Shown here: positions 37,155 to 47,110 of the stretch, piece by piece
Position numbering within the stretch: the first letter of the stretch is position 1
Layout: the number at the start of each line of letters is the position of its first letter
Assembly (NCBI RefSeq): GCF_027941915.1
Contig: NZ_CP116009.1
Span: 1,612,001-1,676,000 of the forward strand
Direction of reading: 5' to 3'
DNA length: 64,000 bases
DNA from: Ramlibacter tataouinensis
Lineage (GTDB): Bacteria > Pseudomonadota > Gammaproteobacteria > Burkholderiales > Burkholderiaceae_C
Made by a program: the position numbers and the translations under genes
The notes under the pieces: generated by a model
Databases searched by the model: none
Told to the model about the DNA's origin: nothing
What the model saw: the letters and a program-made list of their open reading frames with translations, nothing else

Positions 37155-38501
37155 TCACAGTCCGTAGGCCTTGCGCACCAGGCTCAGCGGGTGCTCCAGT
37201 TTCGGCGTGCCGAGCTGGTTGACCTCGAAGCCCTGCGCGATGTGGTGGCCGCCCAGCGGGCAGTCGGAGCTGATGTAGTCGGGCGCGCCGCCCGCCGGGT
37301 GCTCGGCCATCCGGCGGAACAGCGGCTTGCCGATCTTCATGGCCATGGCGTGGTACTGCTTCTTGACGCCGTAGGTGCCGGCATGGCCCGAGCAGCGCTC
37401 GTGCGTGGCGACCTCGGTGCCGGGCACCAGCTTGAGCACTTCCTCGGTGCGCTTGCCGATGTTCTGCACGCGGCCATGGCAGGGCGTGTGGTAGCTCACC
37501 TTGCCCAGCGGCTGGCTGAAATCGGTCTTGAGCAGCCCGTCGCGCCGGCGCGCCGACAGGTACTCGAAGGGGTCCCACATCGCTTCCTTGACGGCCTGCA
37601 CGTCGGCATCGTCCGGATACATCAGCGGCAGCTCCTGCTTGTACATCAGCGTGCAGCTCGGCACCGCCGACAGGATGGCCCAGCCCTCGCGCGCATAGCG
37701 GGCCAGCACCGGGATGTTGGCCTGCTTGAGCTTGTCCACCCCCTCCAGGTCGCCCAGCTCGAGCTTGGGCATGCCGCAGCACTTTTCCTTGTCGACCAGC
37801 CGGTACGGGATCTCGTTGTGGGCCAGCACCTTGAGCAGGTCATGGCCGATGCCCGGCTCGTTGTAGTTGACGTAGCAGGTGGCGTAGATGGCCACCTTGC
37901 CCGGTGTCTTGGCGCCGTCCCGGACCGCGAACTCCTGCGACTTCGGCGCGCCGGAGCGGAACTTGCGCGTGGCCAGGTCGGGCAACCAGGCGTCGCGGTC
38001 CACGTTCAGCACCCTCTCCATGACGGCCCGCGCCGGCCTGGTGTGGTTCAGTGCGTTGGCCGCCTGCACCACGATCGGGATGCCGGCGAAACTGCCGTGC
38101 GTGTCGGTGGAGGCCAGGAAGCGCTCGCTGGCCGGAATGCCCTTCCTGAACTTGATCGCCTTGGCCCGCAGCATGGTGTGCGGGAAGTCCACGTTCCACT
38201 CGTGCGGCGGCACGTAGGGGCACTTGGTCATGTAGCACAGGTCGCACAGGTAGCACTGGTCCACGACCTTCCAGTAGTCGGACTTGTCGACGCCGTCCAA
38301 CTCGCCGGTCTTGCCTTCGTCGACCAGGTCGAACAGCGTCGGGAACGCGCCGCACAGGCTGACGCAGCGCCGGCAGCCGTGGCAGATGTCGAAGATGCGT
38401 TCCAGCTCCTTGAACGCCGCCCCCTCGTCGTAGAAGGCGGGGTTGCGCCAGTCGATGGGGTGACGGGTGGGAGCTTCGAGGCTGCCTTCGCGCGGGAGCA
38501 T
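37155..38501 (-). CDS. Fe-S binding heterodisulfide reductase/GlpC-related protein
   Basis: This 448-residue protein has two N-terminal 4Fe-4S motifs: C-H-G-C-R-R-C-V-S-L-C near residue 40, and C-Y-L-C-D-L-C-Y-M-T-K-C-P near residue 79. A C-terminal region holds CCG-type cysteines (E-K-C-C-G-M-P-K and H-E-R-C-S-G-H-A-G). It is probably an electron carrier to or from rubrerythrin. ATG 38501 is preferred because the upstream in-frame extension reads through a GC palindrome (38565-38582). Confidence 0.88.
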   Translation of the reverse strand: MLPREGSLEAPTRHPIDWRNPAFYDEGAAFKELERIFDICHGCRRCVSLCGAFPTLFDLVDEGKTGELDGVDKSDYWKVVDQCYLCDLCYMTKCPYVPPHEWNVDFPHTMLRAKAIKFRKGIPASERFLASTDTHGSFAGIPIVVQAANALNHTRPARAVMERVLNVDRDAWLPDLATRKFRSGAPKSQEFAVRDGAKTPGKVAIYATCYVNYNEPGIGHDLLKVLAHNEIPYRLVDKEKCCGMPKLELGDLEGVDKLKQANIPVLARYAREGWAILSAVPSCTLMYKQELPLMYPDDADVQAVKEAMWDPFEYLSARRRDGLLKTDFSQPLGKVSYHTPCHGRVQNIGKRTEEVLKLVPGTEVATHERCSGHAGTYGVKKQYHAMAMKIGKPLFRRMAEHPAGGAPDYISSDCPLGGHHIAQGFEVNQLGTPKLEHPLSLVRKAYGL

Positions 38502-38564
38502 GTCGGGGTCTTCTTCTCGTCCGGGTTCGGGTGAGGCGTGCGCGGCGCACCCCTCACCCCAACC

Positions 38565-38582
38565 CCCTCCCCGCGGGGAGGG
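38565..38582. repeat. GC-rich palindrome (CCCTCCCCG/CGGGGAGGG)
   Basis: This is an 18-bp perfect palindrome with no loop, between the rubrerythrin and Fe-S protein genes. It shares its core with the elements at 32743 and 48958. Confidence 0.6.
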
Positions 38583-38597
38583 AGCCGGCAGCACGGC

Positions 38598-39020
38598 TCA
38601 GTCGACCAGCTCGTTCAGCGCCCTGGTGTAGCGGTTGGCGTGCGAGCGCTCGGCCTTGGCCAGCGTCTCGAACCAGTCGGCCACTTCGTCGAAGCCCTCG
38701 TCGCGCGCCGTCTTGGCCATGCCCGGGTACATGTCGGTGTACTCGTGCGTCTCGCCGGCCACGGCGGCCTTGAGGTTGTCGCGGGTGCCGCCGATCGGCA
38801 GGCCGGTTGCGGGGTCGCCGCACTGCTCCAGCCACTCCAAATGGCCGTGCGCGTGGCCGGTCTCACCCTCGGCGGTCGAGCGAAACAGCGCTGCCACGTC
38901 GTTCTGGCCTTCCACGTCGGCCTTGTTGGCGAAATAGAGGTAGCGGCGGTTGGCCTGCGATTCGCCGGCGAAGGCAGCCTTGAGGTTTTCTTCCGTCTTG
39001 GAACCCTTGAGGGTGGCCAT
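38598..39020 (-). CDS. rubrerythrin (short, without rubredoxin domain)
   Basis: This 140-residue four-helix di-iron protein has ligand motifs [28 protein letters not shown] and [10 protein letters not shown]. They supply the carboxylates and histidines of the peroxide-reducing di-iron site. It lacks the usual C-terminal rubredoxin, so electrons must come from another protein. The Fe-S protein encoded downstream is the obvious candidate. The start has AAGGAG about 7 nt upstream. Confidence 0.93.
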   Translation of the reverse strand: MATLKGSKTEENLKAAFAGESQANRRYLYFANKADVEGQNDVAALFRSTAEGETGHAHGHLEWLEQCGDPATGLPIGGTRDNLKAAVAGETHEYTDMYPGMAKTARDEGFDEVADWFETLAKAERSHANRYTRALNELVD

Positions 39021-39201
39021 GGCAGTCTCCTTGAGTGGGTGGATCGGTTGAGCGGAACGCCTCGGGCCGGGGCCCAGGGACGAGAAGACTGTAGCGCCGC
39101 ACCCCTGCGGGGTCTATTGGCGGCGTCAATCCGCAGCATTGAAGATGGCTAAGAACACCATAGGCTGCATCCATGGGCTGCTTCGTGGCCGCGCTGCCTC
39201 G

Positions 39202-39238
39202 CGACGCATTACGGTAAAGTAAACGCGTTACGCATTGT
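39202..39238 (+). promoter_or_regulatory. repeat-rich operator candidate upstream of the VOC-monooxygenase operon
   Basis: Two near-direct repeats, GACGCATTACG and GTTACGCATTG, flank a GTAA-A-CGCG-TTAC imperfect palindrome at 39219-39231. The region is AT-richer than its surroundings. It ends about 20 nt before the VOC gene start, within the 235-bp divergent gap shared with rubrerythrin (39021-39255). This is the layout of a repressor or activator site for a catabolic operon. No regulator gene is adjacent. Confidence 0.4.
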
Positions 39239-39255
39239 TGAATCCAGGAGATCCC

Positions 39256-39870
39256 ATGGCCGCCGCCCCCCACACTGCCGCGCTGCCGGCGCCCGCGCCC
39301 ATCCAGCAGCTGCACCACTACGCCTACCGCGCGCGCGACGCCGAGGAAACGCGCCGCTTCTACGAGGACATCCTGGGCCTGCCGCTCTACCACATCATCC
39401 AGAGCGACTACGTGCCCAGCACCGGCGAGTACTGCCCCTACACCCACTTCTTCTTCCGCCTGCAGGACGGCTCGTTCATCGCGTTCTTCGACCTCGGCGA
39501 CGACCAGGCCTGCGAACCGTCGCCCAACACGCCCAAGTGGGTCAACCACATCTCGTTCCGGGTCGACTCGATCCAGGCGCTGGAGGACATGAAGGCGCGG
39601 CTGCAGGCGCATGGCGTGGATGTGCTGGGCGTGACCGACCACCACATCTTCCACAGCATCTACTTCTTCGACCCCAACGGCATCCGGCTGGAGCTCACGG
39701 CCCAGCTTGCCGACGAGTTCCAGATGCTGCAGGAGAGCAGGACCGCCCATGCGCGGCTGAACGAATGGACGGCCCGCAAGGAGCAGTGGCGCAAGGACCG
39801 CGCCCAAGGCAAGGCCGACCAGCCGCTCAAGCCGCAGCGCAACGACCGGCCGGAATTCGTGAAGAAGTAG
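39256..39870 (+). CDS. VOC (glyoxalase/extradiol dioxygenase fold) protein
   Basis: This 204-residue protein starts its fold with Q-Q-L-H-H-Y-A-Y-R-A-R-D. The metal-ligand candidates are that His and the His in W-V-N-H-I-S-F-R-V, plus the Glu in G-I-R-L-E-L-T at the end of the fold. A basic tail of about 45 residues follows. It could be a ring-cleavage dioxygenase or a lyase acting on an aromatic product. The next gene encodes a ring-hydroxylating-type flavin monooxygenase, which favours aromatic catabolism. ATG 39256 has CCAGGAG 6 nt upstream. A TTG at 39235 is rejected. Confidence 0.82.
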   Translation: MAAAPHTAALPAPAPIQQLHHYAYRARDAEETRRFYEDILGLPLYHIIQSDYVPSTGEYCPYTHFFFRLQDGSFIAFFDLGDDQACEPSPNTPKWVNHISFRVDSIQALEDMKARLQAHGVDVLGVTDHHIFHSIYFFDPNGIRLELTAQLADEFQMLQESRTAHARLNEWTARKEQWRKDRAQGKADQPLKPQRNDRPEFVKK

Positions 39871-39873
39871 GCG

Positions 39874-39962
39874 TCATCCTCCGCGAAGGCGGAGGACCCG
39901 GCGCCACGCGCCTGCGGCTCTCGCACCCGCGTTGCGGTGGATTCCCGCCTTCGCGGGAGTGA
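39874..39962. repeat. inverted pair of REP-like palindromes (BIME-like)
   Basis: The first palindrome is TCCTCCGC-GAAG-GCGGAGGA (39877-39896). The second, TCCCGC-CTTC-GCGGGA (39943-39958), is its reverse-orientation partner. The outer flanks GTCAT and GTGAC are also mirrored. The pair lies between the VOC and monooxygenase genes. It could stabilise or process the operon mRNA. Confidence 0.65.
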
Positions 39963-40010
39963 CGAAGGGGATTGGCGCATGAAGATCCTGGCAACGAGGA
40001 GACTGAAACA

Positions 40011-41735
40011 ATGGACGAGCTGAGGACGGGCTATGCGGAAACCGCCCTGACCAACGGCTACGAATTCACCTCGGGCAGCGGCTACCGGCTGCCCGAGTAC
40101 CCGTTCGAGGTGCCGGCCGAGCTCGCGAGCGGCAAGGTCGGCGAGCACCCGGTCGTCATCGTCGGCGCCGGACTGGCCGGGCTCACAGCCGCCGCGGCGC
40201 TGGCCAGCTATGGCGTGCCGGCCGTGCTGCTGGACGAGGACAACACGGTCGGCGTCAAGGGCGCCTCCTCGCGCGGCATCTGCTACACGCAGAAGTCGCT
40301 GGAGATCTTCCATCGCCTGGGGATCTACGAGCGCATCGCGCGCAAGGGGATCCAGTGGAGCGTCGGCCGCACCTTCGCCGGCGAGGACGAGGTCTACTCG
40401 TTCGACCTGCGCCAGCAAAGCGGCTACAACCTGTCGATCCAGCCGCCCTTCATCAACATCCAGCAGTTCTACATCGAGGGCTACCTGGTCGAGCGCATCC
40501 GCGAGCTGGGTAGCGTGGAACTGCGCTGGAACAACCGCGTCACCGGGTTCGAGCAGGACGCGGCGGGCGCCACCCTGTCCGTCAGCACGCCGGCCGGCGA
40601 CTACCGCCTGCGGGCCCGCCACGTGATCGACGCGACCGGCTGCCACAGCCCATTCCGCCAGTGGGTGGGCGCCAGCGTCACGGCGAAGAAGGGCGACGAC
40701 CGCTGGTGCATCGCCGACGTTCGCTTCACCTGCCACCCGCCGGTGGAGCGCCATACCTGGATCGAGGCGCCGTTCAACGAGAACCGCGCGGTCTGGCAGC
40801 ATTTGATGGGCGACGACGTCTGGCGCATCGACTACCAGATGGCGCCCAACGCCGATCCCGAGGAGGTCAGCCGCGAGGACGTGGTGCGCGAGCGCCTGCA
40901 GCGCCAGTTCGGCGCCGACTGCCAGGTCGAGATCGTCTGGGTCGGCCCCTACGCCTACCGCAGCGAATGCGTCGATGCGATGCGGCACGGCTGCGTGTTC
41001 TTCGTCGGCGACGCCGCCAAGGTGGTCAGCCCGTTCGGCGCGCGCGGCGGCAACACCGGCATCGCCGACGCCGACAACCTGGCCTGGAAACTGGCCGCCG
41101 TGCTCAAGGGCCGCGCGCCCGCCAGCCTGCTGGACAGCTACCACGAGGAGCGGCACGAGGCCGCCCGGCAGAACGTGCAGGTGACCAACCGCACGGCCCG
41201 CTTCCTGCGGCCGGCCGACGGCATCGAGCGCGTGTTCCGCACCGCCGCCGTGAGCCTGGCGCGCCAGCATCCCTTCGCCCGCCAGCTCGTGAACACCGGC
41301 CGCATGGCGGTGGCCAATCCCTACACCAGCTCGAGCGTGTGCGAGCGCACCGGCGGCCTGTCGGTGCAGAACGTGGCCTTCGAATGGGCCGACGGCTCCC
41401 GCGGCGTGGTCAACGACCTGCTGCGCTGGGCCGACGGCCGCCTGCTGCTGCTGGTGTTCGGCGATCCCGGCCGCGCCGGCCTGGCGCGCCTGCGCGAGCT
41501 GTCGCAAGCGGCGCCGCTGCGCTGCGTGCAGGTGCTGGGCCCCGGGCAGCGGCCCGGGGCGAGCGAATACGTGCGCGACCCGCTAGGCCACCTGCAGGGC
41601 GCCTGCCACGTGTTCGGCCATGCCTGGGCGCTGCTGCGGCCCGACAGCTACGTTGCCGCCACGGGCGAGAGCGTGGATGCCAGCCTGGTGCAGGCCATCG
41701 CCTGCGCGCTGGGCACGCGCGGAGCCGACGCATGA
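40011..41735 (+). CDS. FAD-dependent aromatic monooxygenase (group A, PobA/MhpA-like)
   Basis: This 574-residue flavoprotein has the ADP-binding Rossmann motif V-I-V-G-A-G-L-A-G-L-T near residue 45. The second FAD motif G-D-A-A-K-V-V-S-P-F-G-A-R-G-G-N-T-G-I-A-D-A is near residue 340, exactly as in aromatic ring hydroxylases. The C-terminal ~150 residues form the thioredoxin-like extension common in this group. ATG 40011 is chosen because GAGGAG lies 9 nt upstream and the N-terminus matches the family. The substrate is unknown, probably a phenolic acid. It overlaps the DUF2783 gene by 4 nt. Confidence 0.9.
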   Translation: MDELRTGYAETALTNGYEFTSGSGYRLPEYPFEVPAELASGKVGEHPVVIVGAGLAGLTAAAALASYGVPAVLLDEDNTVGVKGASSRGICYTQKSLEIFHRLGIYERIARKGIQWSVGRTFAGEDEVYSFDLRQQSGYNLSIQPPFINIQQFYIEGYLVERIRELGSVELRWNNRVTGFEQDAAGATLSVSTPAGDYRLRARHVIDATGCHSPFRQWVGASVTAKKGDDRWCIADVRFTCHPPVERHTWIEAPFNENRAVWQHLMGDDVWRIDYQMAPNADPEEVSREDVVRERLQRQFGADCQVEIVWVGPYAYRSECVDAMRHGCVFFVGDAAKVVSPFGARGGNTGIADADNLAWKLAAVLKGRAPASLLDSYHEERHEAARQNVQVTNRTARFLRPADGIERVFRTAAVSLARQHPFARQLVNTGRMAVANPYTSSSVCERTGGLSVQNVAFEWADGSRGVVNDLLRWADGRLLLLVFGDPGRAGLARLRELSQAAPLRCVQVLGPGQRPGASEYVRDPLGHLQGACHVFGHAWALLRPDSYVAATGESVDASLVQAIACALGTRGADA

Positions 41736-41968
41736 AGCTGCCCACCGCCATGAAGACCACCCTGAACTTCCAGGATGCCGACACCTTCTACGAACAGCTC
41801 CTGGACGCCCACCAGGGCCTGACACGGGAACAGTCGGAATTGCTCAATGCCCGCCTGATCCTGCTGCTGGCCAACCAGGTCGGCGATGCGCAAGTCCTGC
41901 GCGATTGCGTGCAGGCCGCGGCCGCCCTGCCGCAGCCCCCGGGCGCGACGGCGCCTGCGCCCGAATAA
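41732..41968 (+). CDS. DUF2783 family small protein
   Basis: This 78-residue protein has a core of [13 protein letters not shown] and then [15 protein letters not shown]. It is helical, with no catalytic motif visible. DUF2783 genes typically follow an FAD monooxygenase gene, as here (ATGA overlap), so it may assist that enzyme. Function is unproven. The Pro/Ala tail is poorly conserved in appearance. Confidence 0.72.
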   Translation: MKLPTAMKTTLNFQDADTFYEQLLDAHQGLTREQSELLNARLILLLANQVGDAQVLRDCVQAAAALPQPPGATAPAPE

Positions 41969-42047
41969 AATCGGGCCTTCCCCGCTCGCCGCATCCGCGG
42001 GTGCCGTGACCACGGTGCCCGCGGGCGCGGCATTTGATCGCCCAGCC

Positions 42048-44915
42048 ATGTCCGACACTCCCGCCCAGCCCGGCCTGAACAGCCTGACCAAGTCCTTCGA
42101 ACCCGCCGCGATCGAGGCGCGCTGGGGGCCGGCCTGGGAGCAGCGCGGCTACGGCCGGGCCGGCTGGCGCGGCACGGGCGAGCCCCGGGACGGCGAACCC
42201 GCCTTCGCCATCCAGCTGCCGCCGCCCAACGTGACCGGCACGCTGCACATGGGGCACGCGTTCAACCAGACCATCATGGACAGCCTCACGCGCTACCACC
42301 GGATGGGCGGGTTCAACACGCTGTGGGTGCCGGGCACCGACCACGCCGGCATCGCCACCCAGATCGTGGTGGAGCGCCAGCTGCAGCAGCAGGGCCAGAG
42401 CCGGCACGACCTGGGCCGCAAGAACTTCGTCGAGCGGGTCTGGGAGTGGAAGCGCCAGTCGGGCAACACCATCACCACGCAGATGCGCCGCCTGGGCGAC
42501 AGTGTGGACTGGTCGCACGAGTACTTCACGATGGACGAGAACCTGTCGGCCATCGTCACCGAGACCTTCGTGCGCCTGTACGAGCAGGGCCTGATCTACC
42601 GCGGCAAGCGGCTGGTGAACTGGGACCCGGAACTCAAGACCGCGGTCAGCGACCTCGAGGTCGAGAGCCAGGAGGAGGACGGCTTCCTCTGGCACATCCA
42701 GTACCCGCTGGCGGACGGCAGCGGCTCGCTCACCGTGGCCACCACCCGGCCCGAGACCATGCTGGGCGACGTCGCCGTGATGGTCCATCCCGAGGACGAG
42801 CGCTACCGGCACCTGGTCGGCAAGGCTGTGAAGCTGCCGCTGTGCGGGCGCGACATCCCGGTCATCGCCGACGCCTACGTGGATCGCGAATTCGGCACCG
42901 GCGTGGTCAAGGTCACCCCGGCGCACGACACCAACGACTACGCGGTCGGCCAGCGCCATGGCCTGCCGATCATCGGCGTGCTGACGCTGGACGCAAAGAT
43001 CAACGACAACGCGCCGGCCGCCTACCGCGGCCTGGACCGCTTCGAGGCGCGCAAGCGCGTGGTGGCCGACCTGGAAGCGCAAGGCCTGCTGGCCGAGACG
43101 AAGAAGCACAAGCTGATGGTGCCGCGCTGCGCCCGCACCGGCCAGGTGATCGAGCCGATGCTGACCGACCAGTGGTTCGTGGCCATGACCAAGGTCAGCG
43201 AGCAGGATCCCGCGGGCAAGTCCATCGCCCAGAAGGCGATCGACGCCGTGCGCTCCGGCCAGGTGCGCTTCGTGCCCGAGAACTGGATCAACACCTACAA
43301 CCAGTGGATGGACAACATCCAGGACTGGTGCATCTCGCGCCAGCTCTGGTGGGGCCACCAGATTCCCGCCTGGTACGACGAGGCGGGCAACGTGTACGTG
43401 GCGCGCAGCGAGGCCGAGGCGCAACAGCAGGCGCCCGGCAAGGCGCTGCGGCGCGACGAGGACGTGCTGGACACGTGGTATTCGTCGGCGCTGGTGCCGT
43501 TCTCCACGCTGGGCTGGCCGGACAAGACGCGCGACCTCGAGCTGTACCTGCCCTCCAGCGTGCTGGTCACCGGCTACGACATCATCTTCTTCTGGGTCGC
43601 CCGGATGATCATGATGACCACCCACTTCACCGGGCAGGTGCCGTTCCGCGACGTGTACATCCACGGCCTGGTGCTGGACGCGCACGGCCGCAAGATGAGC
43701 AAGTCCGAGGGCAACGTGCTGGACCCGGTGGACCTGATCGACGGCATCGAGCTGGGGCCGCTGCTGGACAAGCGCACCACCGGCCTGCGCAAGCCCGAGA
43801 CGGCGCCGCAGGTGCGCAGGAACACCGAAAAGGAGTTCCCCGAGGGCATCCCGGCCTACGGCGCCGACGCGCTGCGCTTCACCTTCGCGTCGATGGCCTC
43901 GCTCGGGCGCAGCATCAATTTCGATTCGAAGCGCTGCGAGGGCTACCGCAACTTCTGCAACAAGCTCTGGAACGCTTCGCTGTTCGTGCTGATGAACTGC
44001 GAAGGCCAGGACTGCGGCCTGAGGGAACACACCAAGGCCGACTGCCAGCCGGGCGGCCCGGCCCACGGCTATTTGCGCTTCAGCCAGGCCGACCGCTGGA
44101 TCGCCTCGGCGCTGCAGAAGGTGGAGGCGGACGTCGCCCAGGGCTTTGCCGACTACCGCCTGGACAACGTCGCCAACGCGATCTACGACTTCGTCTGGAA
44201 CCAGTACTGCGACTGGTACCTGGAGATCGCCAAGGTGCAACTGCGCACCGGCGACGAGGCGCAGCAGCGCGCCACCCGCCGCACCCTGATCCGCACGCTG
44301 GAAGCCATCCTGCGGCTGGCGCACCCGGTCATCCCCTTCATCACCGAGGAGCTGTGGCAGAAGGTCGCCCCGGTGGCCGGCATCGACGGCGCGTCGGTCA
44401 GCATCGCCCGCTATCCGCAGGCCCAGCCGGAAAAGATCGACGAGGCCGCGATCGCCTACATGGACCGCCTCAAGGCGCTGGTGGACACCTGCCGGCAACT
44501 GCGCGGCGAGTTGAACGTGTCACCCGGCACGCGCTTGCCGCTGTATGCGGTGGGCGATGCGGCCTTCCTCGGCGAGGTGGCGCCGGTGCTGCAGGCCCTG
44601 GCGCGCCTGAGCGAAGTGAAGGTGTTCGACGACGAGGCCGCCTGGGCCGCCGCCGCCAAGGCCGCGCCGGTGGCGGTGGCCGGCGAAGCGCGCCTGTGCC
44701 TGTTCATGGAAATCGACGTGGCCGCCGAGAAGGCGCGGCTGGCCAAGGAGGCGGCCCGCATCGAAGGCGAACTGGCCAAGGCCCAGGGCAAGCTGGCCAA
44801 CGAAGCCTTCGTCGCCAAGGCGCCGCCGGCCGTGATCGAACAGGAACGCAAGCGCATCGCCGATTTCGGCGCCACGCTGGCGCGCTTGCGCGAGCAACTG
44901 GCGCGGTTGGGCTGA
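42048..44915 (+). CDS. valS: valine--tRNA ligase
   Basis: This 955-residue class I synthetase charges tRNA(Val). HIGH-type motif H-M-G-H is at residues 67-70 (in P-P-P-N-V-T-G-T-L), and K-M-S-K-S is at 549-553. The editing (CP1) domain lies between them, with [10 protein letters not shown]. The C-terminal ~70 residues form the coiled-coil arm ([10 protein letters not shown]). ATG 42048 is the start that gives the normal ValS N-terminus. The in-frame upstream stretch runs into DUF2783 coding. Confidence 0.97.
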   Translation: MSDTPAQPGLNSLTKSFEPAAIEARWGPAWEQRGYGRAGWRGTGEPRDGEPAFAIQLPPPNVTGTLHMGHAFNQTIMDSLTRYHRMGGFNTLWVPGTDHAGIATQIVVERQLQQQGQSRHDLGRKNFVERVWEWKRQSGNTITTQMRRLGDSVDWSHEYFTMDENLSAIVTETFVRLYEQGLIYRGKRLVNWDPELKTAVSDLEVESQEEDGFLWHIQYPLADGSGSLTVATTRPETMLGDVAVMVHPEDERYRHLVGKAVKLPLCGRDIPVIADAYVDREFGTGVVKVTPAHDTNDYAVGQRHGLPIIGVLTLDAKINDNAPAAYRGLDRFEARKRVVADLEAQGLLAETKKHKLMVPRCARTGQVIEPMLTDQWFVAMTKVSEQDPAGKSIAQKAIDAVRSGQVRFVPENWINTYNQWMDNIQDWCISRQLWWGHQIPAWYDEAGNVYVARSEAEAQQQAPGKALRRDEDVLDTWYSSALVPFSTLGWPDKTRDLELYLPSSVLVTGYDIIFFWVARMIMMTTHFTGQVPFRDVYIHGLVLDAHGRKMSKSEGNVLDPVDLIDGIELGPLLDKRTTGLRKPETAPQVRRNTEKEFPEGIPAYGADALRFTFASMASLGRSINFDSKRCEGYRNFCNKLWNASLFVLMNCEGQDCGLREHTKADCQPGGPAHGYLRFSQADRWIASALQKVEADVAQGFADYRLDNVANAIYDFVWNQYCDWYLEIAKVQLRTGDEAQQRATRRTLIRTLEAILRLAHPVIPFITEELWQKVAPVAGIDGASVSIARYPQAQPEKIDEAAIAYMDRLKALVDTCRQLRGELNVSPGTRLPLYAVGDAAFLGEVAPVLQALARLSEVKVFDDEAAWAAAAKAAPVAVAGEARLCLFMEIDVAAEKARLAKEAARIEGELAKAQGKLANEAFVAKAPPAVIEQERKRIADFGATLARLREQLARLG

Positions 44916-45093
44916 GACGGGGGGCCGGAATCCTCCGTTTGCTGCCGACCGGCGGGGTCGCTCCGAGCCTGCGCTTCGAGCGCCGGCTCGACGCCGAGTT
45001 GTCGTCGGCCTTTTCCTACACGGGCCGACGGTCGCCCTGGGCCATCATGGGTCCAGGCATCGGGCCCCCCGCTGCCTCGCACGAGGGCACTTC

Positions 45094-46155
45094 ATGGGTT
45101 CGACACTTGGCGACACCGGACGGTCAGGGGCGATTATCACCGGCATCACCGGGCAGGACGGCGCCTACCTTGCCGAGTTGCTCCTGTCGAAGGGCTACCA
45201 GGTCTACGGCACTTATCGCCGCACCAGTTCAGTCAACTTCTGGCGCATCGAGGAACTGGGCCTCAGGCAACACCCCAACCTGCACCTGGTCGAGTACGAC
45301 CTCACCGACCTGGGCGCGGGCATCCGCCTTCTGCAATCCACCGGCGCCGCCGAGGTTTACAACCTGGCCGCCCAGAGCTTCGTGGGCGTGTCATTCGAGC
45401 AACCGCTGACCACGGCCGCGATCACGGGCCTGGGCGCGGCCAACCTGCTGGAGGCCATCCGGATCGTCGACACGGGCATCCGCTTCTACCAGGCCAGCAC
45501 CTCCGAGATGTTCGGCAAGGTGCAGGCGATCCCGCAGGTGGAGTCGACGCCGTTCTATCCGCGCAGCCCTTACGGCGTGGCCAAGCTGTACGCGCACTGG
45601 ATGACGGTGAACTACCGCGAGAGCTACGGCATCTTCGGCGCCAGCGGGATCCTGTTCAACCACGAGAGCCCCTTGCGCGGCCGCGAGTTCGTCACCCGCA
45701 AGATCACCGACTCGTTCGCCAAGATCAGGCTTGGCCACCTGGACGTGCTGGAACTCGGCCATCTCGGCGCCAAGCGGGATTGGGGCTACGCCAAGGAATA
45801 CGTGGAAGGCATGTGGCGCATGCTGCAGGCCGACAAGCCCGACACCTGGCTCCTGGCCACCAGCCGCAGCGAGACGGTTCGGGAGTTCGCGCGGCTGGCG
45901 GCACAGGCCGCCGGGTTCGACCTTGTTTTCGAAGGCCAGGCGGAGAAGGAAGTGGGCATTGACCGCCGGTCGGGCCGCACGCTGGTGCGCGTCGATCCGC
46001 GGTTCTATCGCCCGGCCGAGGTGGACCTGTTGATCGGCGATGCAGCCAAGGCCCGGCGCGAGTTGGGCTGGGAGCCCAGGACCCCGCTGGAGCAGTTGTG
46101 CCAGATGATGGTGGAAGCCGACATCCGTCGCAACCAGAACGGCGCTTCCTTCTGA
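45094..46155 (+). CDS. gmd: GDP-mannose 4,6-dehydratase
   Basis: This 353-residue extended short-chain dehydrogenase has the NAD(P) motif [11 protein letters not shown] near residue 14. It also shows the GMD signature Y-R-R-T-S-S-V-N, the catalytic S-T-S-E-M-F-G and Y-x3-K at [17 protein letters not shown] is a further strong GMD segment. It makes GDP-4-keto-6-deoxy-mannose. The start has GAGGG 7 nt upstream. The rmd gene follows after 5 bp. Confidence 0.94.
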   Translation: MGSTLGDTGRSGAIITGITGQDGAYLAELLLSKGYQVYGTYRRTSSVNFWRIEELGLRQHPNLHLVEYDLTDLGAGIRLLQSTGAAEVYNLAAQSFVGVSFEQPLTTAAITGLGAANLLEAIRIVDTGIRFYQASTSEMFGKVQAIPQVESTPFYPRSPYGVAKLYAHWMTVNYRESYGIFGASGILFNHESPLRGREFVTRKITDSFAKIRLGHLDVLELGHLGAKRDWGYAKEYVEGMWRMLQADKPDTWLLATSRSETVREFARLAAQAAGFDLVFEGQAEKEVGIDRRSGRTLVRVDPRFYRPAEVDLLIGDAAKARRELGWEPRTPLEQLCQMMVEADIRRNQNGASF

Positions 46156-46160
46156 GGGAC

Positions 46161-47057
46161 ATGCGCAAGGTCTTCGTGACCGGTGCCGGCGGCTTCACGG
46201 GCCGGCACATGGCCGTGGAACTGGCCGCGCACGATTACGAGCCGATCGGGTTCTTCGGTACTTCAGTCCGCCAGCCGGCGCCGGAATTCCGCGGCGCCTT
46301 AGTGGGCAACCTGCTCGATCCGGCCTGCATTGGCCGTGCGGTTGCTGCCGTGCAACCGGACCTGGTGGTGCACCTGGCCGGCCAGGCGTTCGTCGACCAC
46401 GGCAACGCGGATGAGCTGTACCGCACCAACCTGCTGGGCACGCGCAACCTGCTGGAGGCACTCGCTGCCCTGGCCGTGCCACCGGCCATGACGCTGCTGG
46501 CGAGCAGTGCGAACGTGTACGGCAATGCGGAGGTGGAGTTGCTGGACGAGACCATCGCAGCAGCGCCCGCCAACGATTACGCCGTCAGCAAGCTGGCCAT
46601 GGAGTACATGGCGGGTTTGTACCGGCATCGCCTGCCGCTGGTGGTCACCCGACCGTTCAATTACACCGGCGTGGGGCAAACGACCCGGTTCCTGATCCCG
46701 AAGATCGTCGACCACGCGCGGCGCAGGGCGAAGGTCATCGAACTGGGCAACCTCGACGTCGCGCGCGATTTTTCGGACGTCCGCGTGGTCGCGACGGCCT
46801 ACCGGCGCCTGCTCGAGTGCCCCGGCGCCGCCGGCAGGGTCGTGAACGTCTGTTCCGGCCAAGCGTTGACCCTTCGTGAGATCTTGCAACTGGTGCAGGC
46901 GATCTCCGGGCACGAACTGCCGGTCCGGGTCAATCCGGCCCTTGTCCGCGCCAACGAGGTCCGCAAGCTGCGCGGCAGCCGCGCCCTGCTCGAGTCCCTG
47001 ACGGGCCCGCTGGCGCCGATTGCCCTGCGCGACACGCTGGCCTGGATGCTGGAGTGA
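46161..47057 (+). CDS. rmd: GDP-6-deoxy-D-lyxo-4-hexulose reductase (GDP-D-rhamnose synthesis)
   Basis: This 298-residue Rossmann reductase shows F-V-T-G-A-G-G-F-T-G-R-H at residue 5, S-S-A-N-V-Y-G and Y-A-V-S-K. The first two motifs and its position 5 bp after gmd fit RMD, which reduces the 4-keto sugar to GDP-D-rhamnose. GDP-L-fucose synthase is the alternative but lacks this sequence style and is longer. Product assignment is inference. No other polysaccharide genes are adjacent. Confidence 0.85.
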   Translation: MRKVFVTGAGGFTGRHMAVELAAHDYEPIGFFGTSVRQPAPEFRGALVGNLLDPACIGRAVAAVQPDLVVHLAGQAFVDHGNADELYRTNLLGTRNLLEALAALAVPPAMTLLASSANVYGNAEVELLDETIAAAPANDYAVSKLAMEYMAGLYRHRLPLVVTRPFNYTGVGQTTRFLIPKIVDHARRRAKVIELGNLDVARDFSDVRVVATAYRRLLECPGAAGRVVNVCSGQALTLREILQLVQAISGHELPVRVNPALVRANEVRKLRGSRALLESLTGPLAPIALRDTLAWMLE

Positions 47058-47110
47058 GCCGGCGTCCCGTTTCGGATGGCCCGTTCCCGGTGGCGGACAA
47101 TAGGGACCCC

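Noticed and set aside
38502-38594. N-terminal extension of the Fe-S protein gene
   Set aside because: It reads through a GC palindrome and has no Shine-Dalgarno. ATG 38501 gives a normal family start.
39235-39255. TTG start for the VOC protein adding seven residues
   Set aside because: ATG 39256 has a good Shine-Dalgarno (CCAGGAG), while the TTG has none.
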